Notes under the pieces: model-generated
The model's input: only the letters and a program-made list of their open reading frames with translations
Database searches by the model: none
What the model was told of the DNA's origin: nothing
Assembly (NCBI RefSeq): GCF_027257875.1
Contig: NZ_JAPVQY010000001.1
Location: forward strand, 434,001-498,000
DNA from: Burkholderia sp. IMCC1007
Lineage (GTDB): Bacteria > Pseudomonadota > Gammaproteobacteria > Burkholderiales > Burkholderiaceae
DNA length: 64,000 nucleotides
Direction: 5' to 3'
Program-made: the position numbers and the translations under genes
In this document: piece after piece, positions 25,122 to 34,552 of the stretch
Position numbering within the stretch: the stretch's first letter is position 1
Layout: every line of letters begins with the position of its first letter

Positions 25122-25163
25122 ATAACTCACAACATTATAGAGTTATAGGCGGGATGCGCTCAA
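25122..25163 (-). promoter_or_regulatory. hipBA promoter with embedded operator dyad
   Basis: On the minus strand TTGAGC (25158-25163) and a perfect TATAAT (25134-25139) are 18 bp apart. A 7-bp inverted repeat, ATAACTC (25122-25128) and GAGTTAT (25140-25146), brackets the -10 element. Such a repeat across the -10 box is what an autoregulatory HipB operator should look like. Confidence 0.65.
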
Positions 25164-25348
25164 GAATTCTAATTCCCGAATGTTGGGTCTTACGGTCGAA
25201 TTTTGCGCTTTAATCCACCCCAAAACGGAATTGATGCGTCAGCAGTGCGTGCGCTTCCCGTACCCAGGAGACGCCCTCCAGACACGCCACGTCGTGGCAT
25301 GGGTCCGCCGCGCTCATCGATGCGTACACGGGCGCTGGCGCGAGCCCG

Positions 25349-26683
25349 CTAGCGAGCAGCCGCCTCCGGCGTGCTGACGGCTGCGATCGCTGTCGCTCGT
25401 CGCTCCGCCAGCTGCTGCGCAAACCGATACGCCACAAGCGAACCTGCCACGGCCAGCAGCATCGGCACGAGGCTGTCGTGATTCGCGCGCGTGAATTCGA
25501 GCAGCAGCACGACGGCCGTGATCGGCATCTGCATCGACGCGGCGAGAAACGCGGTCGCGCCGATCAGCGCGCATCCGCCGATCGACGCACCCGGCCACAC
25601 GAGGCTCCACACCCCGCCGAGCACGACACCCAACAGCGCGCCGTTCGCGAGGCCCGGCGTCAGCAACCCGCCTTCCGCGCCGGCACGCAGGCTGGCAGCC
25701 TCGATCAGCACCTTCAGCACGAGCAGCGCCGCAGCAAGACCGATCGTCAGCGAGCCGTCGAAACCCATCGAAGCCGGTCCCTTGCCATTGCCGAGCAGTT
25801 GCGGAAACCGCATCGCGAGCACGCCGATCACCGCGAAGTTGATCAGCGCGAGCAGCGGCAGCAACCGGCCTTTCGGCGCATCGGCCCGTGCGCGGGTCGT
25901 GAGCCGCACGAAGCCGTACGCGGCGAAGCCGAACAGCGGGCCGCAGACGATCGACCACGCAACGAGCGGCGCGCTCAGCACGAACGGCGGCACCGCGTAC
26001 TGGTGGTCGTTGCCGAGACCGATCCATGCCACCACCGCCGCGATCGCCGACGTGACGACCGCCACGACCAGCGCGCGCATTTCGAACGTGCCGAGCAGCA
26101 CTTCGAGCACGAACACGGCGCCACCGAGCGGCACGTTGTAGACGGCCGCGAGGCCGGCACCCGCGCCGCACGCGACCATCAGCCGGCAGTCGGCGGGTGT
26201 GAGGCCCGCACGGTGCGCGAGCTGCCCGGCCAGCAGCGAACCGATCTCGCGCGGCGCGACTTCGCGGCCGAGCGGCGAACCGAGCGCGACGGTGACGATC
26301 TGCAGCAGCGCGTGAACCGTCGTGCTGACGACCGGCAACCGCGGGTCGGCCGCGCGAACCGCACGGCGGATACTGACGAGCGGCCGCCCATATCGATACA
26401 GCGCCCACCAGCCGCCGCCCGCGACGACCCCGCACACGACCAGCACCGCAAGCCTGCGCAGCGGATCGGCCTGGGTCACGCCTGTGAGAAAGCTCTCGGT
26501 GCCGACCACGTGCTGGAGGCTGTAGCCGTACGCGACATGCTGGATCGCGTGCAGCAGCAGCGCGAGCAGCATCCCGCCGAAGCCCGCGCCGACGCCGGTC
26601 AGTACCGTGACGACGGCGATCCGTACGAACGGGCTGGTGGACGGAGAAGAAGACGCGGGAGCGGACGGGAGATCGGGGCGCAT
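25349..26683 (-). CDS. CLC-type chloride channel/antiporter
   Basis: This is a 444-residue membrane protein of the CLC family (PF00654) with 10-12 helices. The gating-glutamate motif is GSPLGREVAPREIG (variant of GREGP, Glu conserved). A GAGAGLAAVYNVPLGGAVFVLE block and the C-terminal AGAEGGLLTPGLANGALLG anion-filter region are present. It probably works as a proton-coupled chloride exchanger. The AT-rich 178 bp upstream contain several short palindromes, including TCTCATGAGA at 26761-26770, and probably its promoter. It is not linked to any other gene. Confidence 0.9.
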   Translation of the reverse strand: MRPDLPSAPASSSPSTSPFVRIAVVTVLTGVGAGFGGMLLALLLHAIQHVAYGYSLQHVVGTESFLTGVTQADPLRRLAVLVVCGVVAGGGWWALYRYGRPLVSIRRAVRAADPRLPVVSTTVHALLQIVTVALGSPLGREVAPREIGSLLAGQLAHRAGLTPADCRLMVACGAGAGLAAVYNVPLGGAVFVLEVLLGTFEMRALVVAVVTSAIAAVVAWIGLGNDHQYAVPPFVLSAPLVAWSIVCGPLFGFAAYGFVRLTTRARADAPKGRLLPLLALINFAVIGVLAMRFPQLLGNGKGPASMGFDGSLTIGLAAALLVLKVLIEAASLRAGAEGGLLTPGLANGALLGVVLGGVWSLVWPGASIGGCALIGATAFLAASMQMPITAVVLLLEFTRANHDSLVPMLLAVAGSLVAYRFAQQLAERRATAIAAVSTPEAAAR

Positions 26684-26861
26684 GAGGTCGTCGAACGAGG
26701 AGCGACAAGACGGCGCGCACCATGCGCGCCGCCGTCAGGACCGCATCGTAGGCGCCGACTTCTCATGAGACAAACGTATTTTTCTGATCAACTCATGTAT
26801 TTTGAGAATACTAGAGCGCCGATGCTCCGCGGCGGGCAATGCCGCGCCCACCGTGGCCGCC

Positions 26862-28103
26862 TCACTCTGGATAAGCCACCCGCTCCGGCTCGCGCCGCAT
26901 GATCACCTTCCCGTGCCGCAACGACAGCGTGGCCTTCGCCTGCCGACGTACGGCTTCGTAATCGCTGTCGGCATCGAGCACGACGACGTTTGCCGGGCGC
27001 CCGACCGCGATCCCGTAACCGTCGCCGAGGTGCATCGCCGTCGCGCTGTGATCGGTCACGAAGTCGAGGCAGCGCTGCAGGTCCTGGTAGCCCATCATGT
27101 GGCAGATATGGAGCCCCGCATCGAGCACCCGCAGGATGTTGCCGTTGCCGAGCGGATACCACGGATCCTTGATCGAATCCTGCCCGAAGCACACGTTCAG
27201 GCCCGCGCGGTCGAGCTCCGCGACGCGCGTGACGCCGCGACGCTTCGGAAACGTGTCGAAACGCCCCTGCAGGTGGATGCTCTCGGTCGGGCATGAAATG
27301 AAGTTGAGCCCCGCGCGCTTGAGCAGCCGGAACAGCTTCGAGCAATACGCGTTGTCGTATGAACCCATCGCGGTCGTGTGGCTCGCCGTCACGCGCGCGC
27401 CCATCCCGCGCACGCGCGCTTCTTCCGCGAGCACTTCGAGAAAGCGCGAATGCGGATCGTCGGTCTCGTCGCAGTGCACGTCGACGAGGCAACCGGTGCG
27501 CTCGGCCAGATCCATCAGGAAACGGATCGAACTGACGCCCTGCTCGCGCGTGTTCTCGAAATGCGGAATCCCGCCGACGACGTCCGCGCCGAGCTCGATC
27601 GCCTGCTCCATCAGCGCGCGCCCGTCGTCGAACGACTCGATGCCTTCCTGCGGAAACGCGACGATCTGCAGGTCGATCAGCCCGCGCGCTTCGTCCTTCA
27701 CTTCGAGCATCGCCTTCAGCGCGGCGAGCGTCGGATCGGTAACGTCGACGTGCGTGCGCACATGCTGGATGCCGTGATCGCGCAGCATGCCAATCGCCGT
27801 GTGCGCACGCGTCTTCGTATCTTCGTGCGTGATCGTCGCCTTGCGTTCGGCCCAGCGCTCGATTCCCTCGAACAGCGTGCCGCTCATGTTCCAGGCCGGC
27901 TCGCCGGCGGTAAGCACGGCATCGAGATGGATATGCGGCTCGACGAGCGGCGGAATCGCGAGGCGCCCGCCCGCATCGACGTCGTCGGCACCGACGGGCG
28001 CGACCGGTGCGGTTTGCGCGTCGATCCGCGCGATCTTGCCGGCGTCGATGCCGATCGTGAACAGCCCGTCGCGGCCACGCAGGCGTGTATTGAACAGGTT
28101 CAT
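26862..28103 (-). CDS. codA: Cytosine deaminase family amidohydrolase
   Basis: This is a 413-residue amidohydrolase closely resembling E. coli CodA along its length. The metal ligands are in VEPHIHLDAV (H-x-H), VDVHCDETDD and CFGQDSIKDPWYPLG. The catalytic Glu is in IPHFENTRE. In E. coli CodA the third block reads HDD, where the second Asp (Asp314) helps set substrate choice; here that residue is Ser, so the substrate may be a modified cytosine or another pyrimidine. The start MNLFNTRL at 28103 gives the family N-terminus. The VOC gene lies 73 bp upstream on the same strand. Confidence 0.86.
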   Translation of the reverse strand: MNLFNTRLRGRDGLFTIGIDAGKIARIDAQTAPVAPVGADDVDAGGRLAIPPLVEPHIHLDAVLTAGEPAWNMSGTLFEGIERWAERKATITHEDTKTRAHTAIGMLRDHGIQHVRTHVDVTDPTLAALKAMLEVKDEARGLIDLQIVAFPQEGIESFDDGRALMEQAIELGADVVGGIPHFENTREQGVSSIRFLMDLAERTGCLVDVHCDETDDPHSRFLEVLAEEARVRGMGARVTASHTTAMGSYDNAYCSKLFRLLKRAGLNFISCPTESIHLQGRFDTFPKRRGVTRVAELDRAGLNVCFGQDSIKDPWYPLGNGNILRVLDAGLHICHMMGYQDLQRCLDFVTDHSATAMHLGDGYGIAVGRPANVVVLDADSDYEAVRRQAKATLSLRHGKVIMRREPERVAYPE

Positions 28104-28176
28104 GTGGGTCCAGGCGTCGTGCGGCCCCGGGGGCCGCATGGGTGGGGAAAACCGGTTCGCGCAGCGCGCCCGGCCG

Positions 28177-28641
28177 TTATCTGAAATCCTCGATCTTCAG
28201 GCCGGTCGCCGCGCTCATCTCGTCGTTCGACACCTCGCGCACGTGCTTGCCGAACGTCCATACGTGCCGGCCGGGGTCGCGGGCGCGATACACGCGCTCG
28301 CCGTAGAACTGGTCGGCCGGTGCCTGCAGGATCTCCGCGCCGGCGGCACGTGCGCGTTCGCAATGCGCGTCGATGTCCGCGTCGTCGGGGAGATGCACGT
28401 GGACGCTCTGCGTGTTCCGGTCGCGGGTGTCTTCCGGCGACGCGATGAAATCGGCCCACGAACCGCCGATCATGACGACACCGTCGCCGAATTTCATTTC
28501 GGCGTGTGCGACGTCGCCTTCCGGCGTGGTGACGACGATCAGGCGCTGGAACCCGAATGCGCGCTCGAGCCACGCGAGCGCGGCTTTCGGGTCGCGATAG
28601 CATAGCGCGGCGCTGAAGGACGGGCGGCGGGGCGTGGTCAT
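28177..28641 (-). CDS. VOC superfamily (glyoxalase-like) protein
   Basis: This 154-residue protein has the two beta-alpha-beta-beta-beta modules of the vicinal oxygen chelate fold: AALCYRDPKAALAWLERAFGF at the start, HAEMKFGDGVVMIGG in the middle and YGERVYRARDPGRHVWTFG at the end. The last block is typical of the PhnB/bleomycin-resistance-like branch. Its reaction is unknown. It lies upstream of codA on the same strand, with a 73-bp gap, and may share its transcript. Confidence 0.85.
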   Translation of the reverse strand: MTTPRRPSFSAALCYRDPKAALAWLERAFGFQRLIVVTTPEGDVAHAEMKFGDGVVMIGGSWADFIASPEDTRDRNTQSVHVHLPDDADIDAHCERARAAGAEILQAPADQFYGERVYRARDPGRHVWTFGKHVREVSNDEMSAATGLKIEDFR

Positions 28642-28950
28642 CGGATGTCTCCGGATCGTGTCGTCGGATTGCTCATTCTCCACGCACGCGCTGCGGCAAT
28701 CAACTCCCGTTCCCGCCAACGTGCATGTTGTCGCTGCGCGACACGGGGTGCGCAACCATCGCGCGCCACACGCCGCATCGCAGCCGAAAAACCACGTCCC
28801 GCCGCGCTCGCGCCGGTTTGTGAACGCTGTGTGACGCACTTTTGCGCGACTCGCAAAGGTGCACTCGCGCGTCCGCCGCCGGAATCTGGCGCACATGCCT
28901 CTACACTTGCGCCGAACTTGATCGCCAGCCCCACACGCAGGAGTCCTTAC
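28642..28950. other. 309-bp intergenic stretch upstream of the porin gene
   Basis: This stretch holds the promoter regions of the divergent VOC and porin genes. I see no open frame with coding character, no strong dyad and no terminator. CAGGAGTCC at the right end is the porin ribosome site. Confidence 0.5.
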
Positions 28951-30093
28951 ATGAAAAAAACCACCGCTACCGTCGCATGCACCGCCGCGCTGTTCGCCCC
29001 GCTCGCCCATGCGCAGAGCTCGGTCACGCTGTACGGCCTGATCGACGCGGGCATCGCGTACACGAACAACGTGAATGGCGCCGCCCAATGGCGCATGGCC
29101 ACCGGCACGATCAACGGCAGCCGCTTCGGCGTGCGCGGCACCGAGGATCTCGGCGGCGGCGTGAAGGCGCTGTTCGTGCTCGAGAACGGCTTCAACGCGA
29201 ACAACGGCGGGCTCGGCCAGGACGGCAAGCTGTTCGGCCGCCACGCCTACATCGGCCTGAGCCGCAACGGCTACGGCACGCTGACGCTCGGCCGCCAGTA
29301 CGACACGCTGGTCGACTTCGTCGCGCCGCTGTCCGCAACGTCCGGCGAGTTCGGCGATACAGGCTTCGCGCATCCGTTCGACAACGACAACCTGAACCAC
29401 TCGGTGCGCATCAACAACGCGGTCAAGTACACGAGCGACACGCTCGGGGGCTTCAAGGTCGGCGCGCTGTACGGTTTCTCGAACTCGACGAACTTCGCCG
29501 GCAACCGCGCGTACAGCGTCGCGGCGAGCTACACGAACGGCCCGTTGAAGCTGGCCGGCGCGTACCTGCAAATGAACGGCACGAAGGGCTCGACGAGCGC
29601 GAGCGCCGGCGCGACCGACGTGGTCGAAGCGAAAGGCGTGAGCCAGGGCGGCTGGTCGGTCGGTGCGGATCGCATGCGTGCGTACGGCGGCGGCATCGGC
29701 TACGTGTTCGGCCCGGCGACGGTCGGCTTCGTCTATACGCGCTCGCAATACGACAACTCGGGGTCGTTCGGTTCGACCGGCCAGGTCGCGTTCAACAACT
29801 TCGACGTGAACGTGCGCTATGCGGTCACGCCGGCCGTCAGCGTCGGCGCGGCCTACGTGTACACGGACGCCACCGTATCGAACCCGGACAGCCGGCACGG
29901 CACCGATCCGAAGTGGCACCAGGTCGACCTGCAGGCCGTGTACAAGCTGTCGCGCCGCACCGACGTGTACGCGGAAGCGATGTACCAGCACGCATCGGGC
30001 CGCGGCTACCAGGCGTTCATCAACACGTCGGGCGGCGCATCGAGCACCGCGAATCAGATCGTCGGCACGATCGGCATGCGCACGCGGTTCTGA
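28951..30093 (+). CDS. Outer-membrane general porin (Gram-negative porin, Burkholderia type)
   Basis: This is a 380-residue protein with a signal peptide (MKKTTATVACTAALFAPLAHA) and the mature N-terminus QSSVTLYGLIDAGIAYTNN, diagnostic of the OmpC-like trimeric porins of Burkholderiales. RFGVRGTEDLGGGVKALFVLENGFN and the C-terminal QIVGTIGMRTRF with its terminal Phe are the classic porin blocks. It forms a 16-stranded beta-barrel for small solutes in the outer membrane. The AGGAG site before the ATG is clear. Confidence 0.95.
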   Translation: MKKTTATVACTAALFAPLAHAQSSVTLYGLIDAGIAYTNNVNGAAQWRMATGTINGSRFGVRGTEDLGGGVKALFVLENGFNANNGGLGQDGKLFGRHAYIGLSRNGYGTLTLGRQYDTLVDFVAPLSATSGEFGDTGFAHPFDNDNLNHSVRINNAVKYTSDTLGGFKVGALYGFSNSTNFAGNRAYSVAASYTNGPLKLAGAYLQMNGTKGSTSASAGATDVVEAKGVSQGGWSVGADRMRAYGGGIGYVFGPATVGFVYTRSQYDNSGSFGSTGQVAFNNFDVNVRYAVTPAVSVGAAYVYTDATVSNPDSRHGTDPKWHQVDLQAVYKLSRRTDVYAEAMYQHASGRGYQAFINTSGGASSTANQIVGTIGMRTRF

Positions 30094-30314
30094 TCGGCAC
30101 CGGCATCGGCAACCGCTGCCCGCCGGCAACGAACCTGCCGCAACCGGCGGATTCGTTCGCCGCGGGCAGCGCGCGCCAATGTTGTGCCATCTGGAAAGCT
30201 GCCTCCCTGGAATCGGGGTTTTTGCGATCGAGCGCGCTGCATAGACTGACGTCGACGGTTCGGATCGCGGATCGATCGTCGAACCGGCCTCACACCCGTC
30301 TACAGGAGAACATC

Positions 30315-30617
30315 GTGAAATCGCTCGTCGTAACCGCCGCCGCTGCCGTTCTGCTCGCCGCACCGGCCCTGTCGTTCGCGCAGTCCGCCAAGTCGCCCGT
30401 CACGCGTGCGCAGGTGCTGCAGGAGCTGTACGACCTCGAGTCGGTCGGCTACAACCCGTCGCTCGGCGACGCGGGCAACTATCCGGACGACCTCATGGCC
30501 GCGCAGCAACGCCTCGCGGCAAAGCGGCTCGCCGAGCACAAGGCCGCGCAAGCCGCATATGGCCCGGCCGCTGCGGGCGCAACCGAATCGGGCGTTGCCG
30601 CGAAGCCCGCGCTGTGA
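30315..30617 (+). CDS. Exported DUF4148 protein, second copy
   Basis: This is a 100-residue protein beginning at a GTG (30315) preceded by AGGAG with 7-nt spacing. The signal peptide covers about residues 1-22 (VKSLVVTAAAAVLLAAPALSFA). SPVTRAQVLQELYDLESVGYNP followed by YPDDLMAAQQRLAAK is the DUF4148 signature, as in the paralogue at 677. Function is unknown; the product should be periplasmic. It sits alone between the porin and LysR genes. Confidence 0.88.
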   Translation: MKSLVVTAAAAVLLAAPALSFAQSAKSPVTRAQVLQELYDLESVGYNPSLGDAGNYPDDLMAAQQRLAAKRLAEHKAAQAAYGPAAAGATESGVAAKPAL

Positions 30618-30735
30618 AGACATCGCGCAGCACCGCGCCCGCATGACGTGTGTCCCGCGGGCGCGGTTGCCATCGTGGAAGGCGGCCGGTGACGATACGG
30701 CCGGGGTTCGTACGCGACACGCGTATGAATGGCGC

Positions 30736-31683
30736 TCAGGCGGCCTGCGGTTCGCGGCCGATCGCGTCGAGCATGTCGACATCGCGCGCGATCATGCCCG
30801 GCACCTGGGCGCGCAGCATCTCGACCCACGTGCGCACCTTCGCGTCGACGAAACGGCGCGACGGATACAGCGCATACACGTTCATCTTCTGCAGGATGTG
30901 CGCGGGCAGCACGCGCACGAGCGTGCCGTCCTGCAGCGCGTCGATCGCCGAATACAGCGGCAGCATGCCGATCCCGATCCCGTCGCGGATCGCGAGCGCG
31001 AGCGATTCGGCGGTGTTGGTCTGCACCGGCCCGGCAACGTGAATCTGCTCGACGCCGTCGGCGCCCTCGAGCACCCATTCGTGCGTCGGAAAGGCCGGCG
31101 TGCAGAGCGTCAGGCACGCATGCGCGCCGAGATCCTGCGGACGTGCCGGCGCGCCGTGCCGCTTCACGTACTCCGGCGACGCGCACAGGATGCTGAAGGT
31201 CGAGCCGAGCAGGTGCGACACGAGTTCCGAATCGGGCAGCGACGACGCGGTCACGACCGCCATGTCGCTCGTGCCGTCGAACAGGTCGGGCATGCGCTGC
31301 GACAGCGACAGCTCGATCGACACGTCCGGAAACTGCGTGTGATAGCGCGTGAGCGCGGGCATCACGTAGTGATGGCCGACGCTCGCGAAGCTGTGCATGC
31401 GCAGTACGCCGGCCGGCCGTTCGTGCGCGCAGCTCGCTTCTTCTTCCGCGCGATCGACGTCGGCGAGGATCTGGCGGCAGCGCCGCAGATAGCTTTCGCC
31501 GGCCGACGTCAGCGCGAGACGGCGCGTCGAGCGATTCATCAGACGGGTGCGCAGGCGCGCCTCCAGTTCCGACACCGCACGCGACATCGCGCCCGTCGTC
31601 GAGTTCAGCGATTGCGCGGCCGCGGTGAAACTGCCCGTCTCGACGACGCGCGTAAACACCCGCATGTTTTGTAAGGTATCCAT
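30736..31683 (-). CDS. LysR-family transcription regulator
   Basis: This is a 315-residue protein with an N-terminal winged helix (MDTLQNMRVFTRVVETGSFTAAAQSLNSTTGAMSRAVSELEARLRTRLMNRST, residues 1-53) and a substrate-binding domain (about residues 90-300). The pattern resembles the AaeR/CrgA branch that controls aromatic acid efflux. It is divergent from the FUSC transporter gene at 31874, with a 190-bp gap, so the transporter is its probable target. Confidence 0.9.
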   Translation of the reverse strand: MDTLQNMRVFTRVVETGSFTAAAQSLNSTTGAMSRAVSELEARLRTRLMNRSTRRLALTSAGESYLRRCRQILADVDRAEEEASCAHERPAGVLRMHSFASVGHHYVMPALTRYHTQFPDVSIELSLSQRMPDLFDGTSDMAVVTASSLPDSELVSHLLGSTFSILCASPEYVKRHGAPARPQDLGAHACLTLCTPAFPTHEWVLEGADGVEQIHVAGPVQTNTAESLALAIRDGIGIGMLPLYSAIDALQDGTLVRVLPAHILQKMNVYALYPSRRFVDAKVRTWVEMLRAQVPGMIARDVDMLDAIGREPQAA

Positions 31684-31873
31684 TCTTGTGAGCCACCTGT
31701 AGCGGAGCTGCTATTTTCCTCCAGCGGGTGCAGCAGATTGTTACGTCGCCTGCAACTATCGTTTCCCCGTGGCTGCGTTAATGCGCGCGCGCCGCACTCC
31801 TACAATCGGCGCCTCACCAGTCGAACGGACCCGTCCGGACGCGCCGCGGCACCGCACGCGCCCTTTTTCCTTC

Positions 31874-34057
31874 ATGAAGCCACAACCTGCGATCGAGCGA
31901 CCTCCCATCGAACCGGCACGATGGAGGAGATGGCTGGATCCGCTCGGCGACGCGGCGCGCGACTGGGCCGCGAGCGATGGGCTCATCTGGCTGCACCTCG
32001 CGAAAACCGTGCTCGCCGCGCTGCTCGCGATGGGCATCGCGATGCGGCTCGAGATGTCGCAGCCGCGCACGGCGATGACGACCGTGTTCGTGCTGATGCA
32101 GCCGCTGTCGGGGATGGTGTTCGCGAAGAGCTTCTACCGCATGCTCGGCACCGCGGCCGGCCTCGTCGCCGCGCTCGCGCTCGGCGGGCTGTTCGCGCAG
32201 CAGCCGGAGCTGTACATGACCGGCATCACGCTGTGGATCGGCGCCTGCATCGCGCTCGCGGTACGCAACCGCCACTTCCGCTGGTACGGGTTCGTGCTCG
32301 CGGGCTACACGGCCGCGCTGATCGGCCTGCCCGCGGTCATGACGCCGCAGACGCTGTTCCAGTCGGCGCTCACGCGCGCCGGAGAAGTCGCGCTGGGCAT
32401 CGCCTGCTCCGGCGCGGTCAGCGCGCTGATCCTGCCGCTCAGCTCCGCGAAGGCGCTGATGCGCACGCTGACTGCCCGTCACGTCAAATTCCCGGCGTTC
32501 GCGGCCGGCGCGCTGTCGGGCGAGTTCGCACGCGGCGACTTCGAACGGCGCTTTGCCGATTTCGTCGACGAGATCGTCGGCTTCGAGGCCAATCGCGCAT
32601 TCGCGTCGTTCGAGGATCCGCGCATTCGCGCGCGCAGCCGCCGGCTCGCTCGGCTGAACAGCGAATTCATGAACGCGTGCACGCGGCTGCATGCGCTGCA
32701 CCAGCTGATCAAACGCGTGCGCGCGAATCGGTCGGATGCCGTGCTCGACGCACTCGCCCCGCACATCGATGCGCTCGCGCAACGGATCGCCGCATTGCGC
32801 GACGAACGGCAGCGCGGCATCGCGTCGACGACCGGCGCGCTGCTCGAGCTGCGCCGCTTTCACGATGCGTTGCCGAAGGCCGCGCGCGCGACGCGCCGCG
32901 AGATCGAAGTGCACGCGGCCGGCGGCGTGCTCGACTTCGATACCGCGATCGAGCTGATGTATCGCTTCATCGGCGAATATCTCGGCTATGCGGATACCTA
33001 CGCGTCGCTCGACCAGGACAATCACGCGCTCGAACGCTCGGTCACGCGCTATGCGGTGAAGACCAATGCGTTCTTCGTCGGCTTCGCGTTCCTGCGCACG
33101 CTCGTCGCCGTCGGCGCGATGAGCGCGTTCTGGCTCGCGTCCGAATGGCCGAGCGGCTCGCTCGCCGTGATCGCCACCGCCATCGCGTGCGCGCTGAGCT
33201 CGACGTCGCCGCGCGCGCCGAAGTTCGTCGCGCAGATGGGCGTCGGCGCGGCGTTCGCGACCGCGGTCGGCTACGTGTTCCTCTGCTACGTGTACCCGAA
33301 CATCGACGGCTTTCCGCTGCTGTGCGCGGCGCTCGCGCCCGTGCTCGGCCTCGGCGCGTTTCTCGCGATGCGCCCGGGGCTGTCCGGCTACGGGATCGGC
33401 TTCGCGGTGTTCTTCTGTCTGCTCGCGGGCCCCGACAATGCCGTCGCGTATACACCCGAGGTGTTGATCAACAACGGCCTGGCGGTCGTCATCGCGATGC
33501 TCGCGTGCTCGATCGTGTTCGCCGTCGTGTTTCCGACCCGCATGCCGTGGCTCACGGGCCGCATCGCGCACGACCTGCGCCGCCAGGTCACGCTCGCGTG
33601 CGAAGGCGCGCGCGACAGCCTCGCGCAGCGCTTCCAGTCGAGCACGCACGACCTGATGGCGCAGCTTCGCACGCTGCTCGTGCAACGCACGCGCCAGCAT
33701 CGCGACGCGCTGCGCTGGATGCTGGCGACGCTCGAAGTCGGTCACGCGGTCATCGACCTGCGCGACGAGCTCCACGCGTTCTGTGAAGCGAAACCGCCGC
33801 AGACGCTGCACTGGACCGCGTCGATCGACGCGGTGCTGCACGAGCTGCCGCGCTTCTTCGACGATCCGACGCCGAGCCACCACGCCCGCACGCTGAAATC
33901 GGTGAACCTCGCGATCCGCGCGGCGCAGCACACGCTGCATGCGTGGCACGCGGTGCCCGACGCGCGCCGTCGCATGCAGCGCATCGTCGGCTGCCTGCAC
34001 TTCATCCGCAGCGCGCTGCTGGACAAGGACGCGCCGTTCAACCATCACCGCCGTTGA
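31874..34057 (+). CDS. FUSC-family inner-membrane transporter (AaeB-like)
   Basis: This is a 727-residue protein with two blocks of about six membrane helices (about residues 45-190 and 385-530) separated and followed by soluble helical regions. This is the layout of the FUSC/AaeB family, which exports aromatic carboxylic acids and fusaric acid together with a membrane-fusion partner. LHLAKTVLAALLAMGIAMRLEMSQPRTAMTTVFVLMQP is the family-defining first block. No AaeA-like partner gene is adjacent. A start 35 codons further upstream is possible but its residues look non-coding. The LysR gene at 30736 is divergent. Confidence 0.9.
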   Translation: MKPQPAIERPPIEPARWRRWLDPLGDAARDWAASDGLIWLHLAKTVLAALLAMGIAMRLEMSQPRTAMTTVFVLMQPLSGMVFAKSFYRMLGTAAGLVAALALGGLFAQQPELYMTGITLWIGACIALAVRNRHFRWYGFVLAGYTAALIGLPAVMTPQTLFQSALTRAGEVALGIACSGAVSALILPLSSAKALMRTLTARHVKFPAFAAGALSGEFARGDFERRFADFVDEIVGFEANRAFASFEDPRIRARSRRLARLNSEFMNACTRLHALHQLIKRVRANRSDAVLDALAPHIDALAQRIAALRDERQRGIASTTGALLELRRFHDALPKAARATRREIEVHAAGGVLDFDTAIELMYRFIGEYLGYADTYASLDQDNHALERSVTRYAVKTNAFFVGFAFLRTLVAVGAMSAFWLASEWPSGSLAVIATAIACALSSTSPRAPKFVAQMGVGAAFATAVGYVFLCYVYPNIDGFPLLCAALAPVLGLGAFLAMRPGLSGYGIGFAVFFCLLAGPDNAVAYTPEVLINNGLAVVIAMLACSIVFAVVFPTRMPWLTGRIAHDLRRQVTLACEGARDSLAQRFQSSTHDLMAQLRTLLVQRTRQHRDALRWMLATLEVGHAVIDLRDELHAFCEAKPPQTLHWTASIDAVLHELPRFFDDPTPSHHARTLKSVNLAIRAAQHTLHAWHAVPDARRRMQRIVGCLHFIRSALLDKDAPFNHHRR

Positions 34058-34204
34058 AAGGCGACGTCGATCGATGCGCGCGCAACGTCATCCTTGTTCC
34101 GTTTGGAAATAAGCTCTGCACCCGCGGCGATTAATCTTCAAGCAGTGCGAGCCTATAGTTTCCTCACTGCCAGCAACACTGGCAATCACCCAGGAGAAAC
34201 TCAA

Positions 34205-34420
34205 ATGAAGCCGCTGCACCTCGCCCTCGTTGCCCTTTCGCTCACCGCCGCTGTCGCACACGCACAGCCTGCGCCGGCCGAGCACGACGCGCAACAGCAG
34301 GCGAACCGCGCCGAAGCCGTACAGGCTGCAGGCCGCGTCGATCGTGCGCAATCGAAGCAGGACGACCCGAACGCATGCGTCGGCCCGGTCAGCTTCTGCA
34401 ACGTCTACTTCGGCAGTTGA
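34205..34420 (+). CDS. Small exported protein
   Basis: This 71-residue product has a signal peptide (residues 1-20, ending AVAHA) and a 50-residue mature part that is Ala/Gln-rich, then Asp/Lys-rich, and ends ACVGPVSFCNVYFGS with two Cys. The final VYFG recalls the tail of the DUF4148 protein at 677, so it may be a shortened relative. An AGGAG site lies 8 bases before the ATG at 34205. Function is unknown. It lies downstream of the FUSC gene with a 147-bp gap and is probably independent. Confidence 0.75.
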   Translation: MKPLHLALVALSLTAAVAHAQPAPAEHDAQQQANRAEAVQAAGRVDRAQSKQDDPNACVGPVSFCNVYFGS

Positions 34421-34552
34421 GCATGACGCCGCGTCGTCACGGCCAGGCCCGCCGCTCGCGCAGCGCATGCGCGAACGCACGGCGAGCCGGCCGATCGTCG
34501 CTCCCGCAACACCGCTCGCCACGCCGCTTCGATTGAAGCGGCGCATGCCGTT

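Noticed and set aside
25180..25377. 65-codon plus-strand frame to the left of the CLC gene
   Set aside because: There is no ribosome site, no domain and poor codon use; it overlaps the CLC 3' end in antisense.
26761..26820. Cluster of short palindromes (TCTCATGAGA and others) as a regulatory array
   Set aside because: The palindromes differ from each other and lie in AT-rich DNA, where short palindromes are common. It is probably just the promoter region of the CLC gene.
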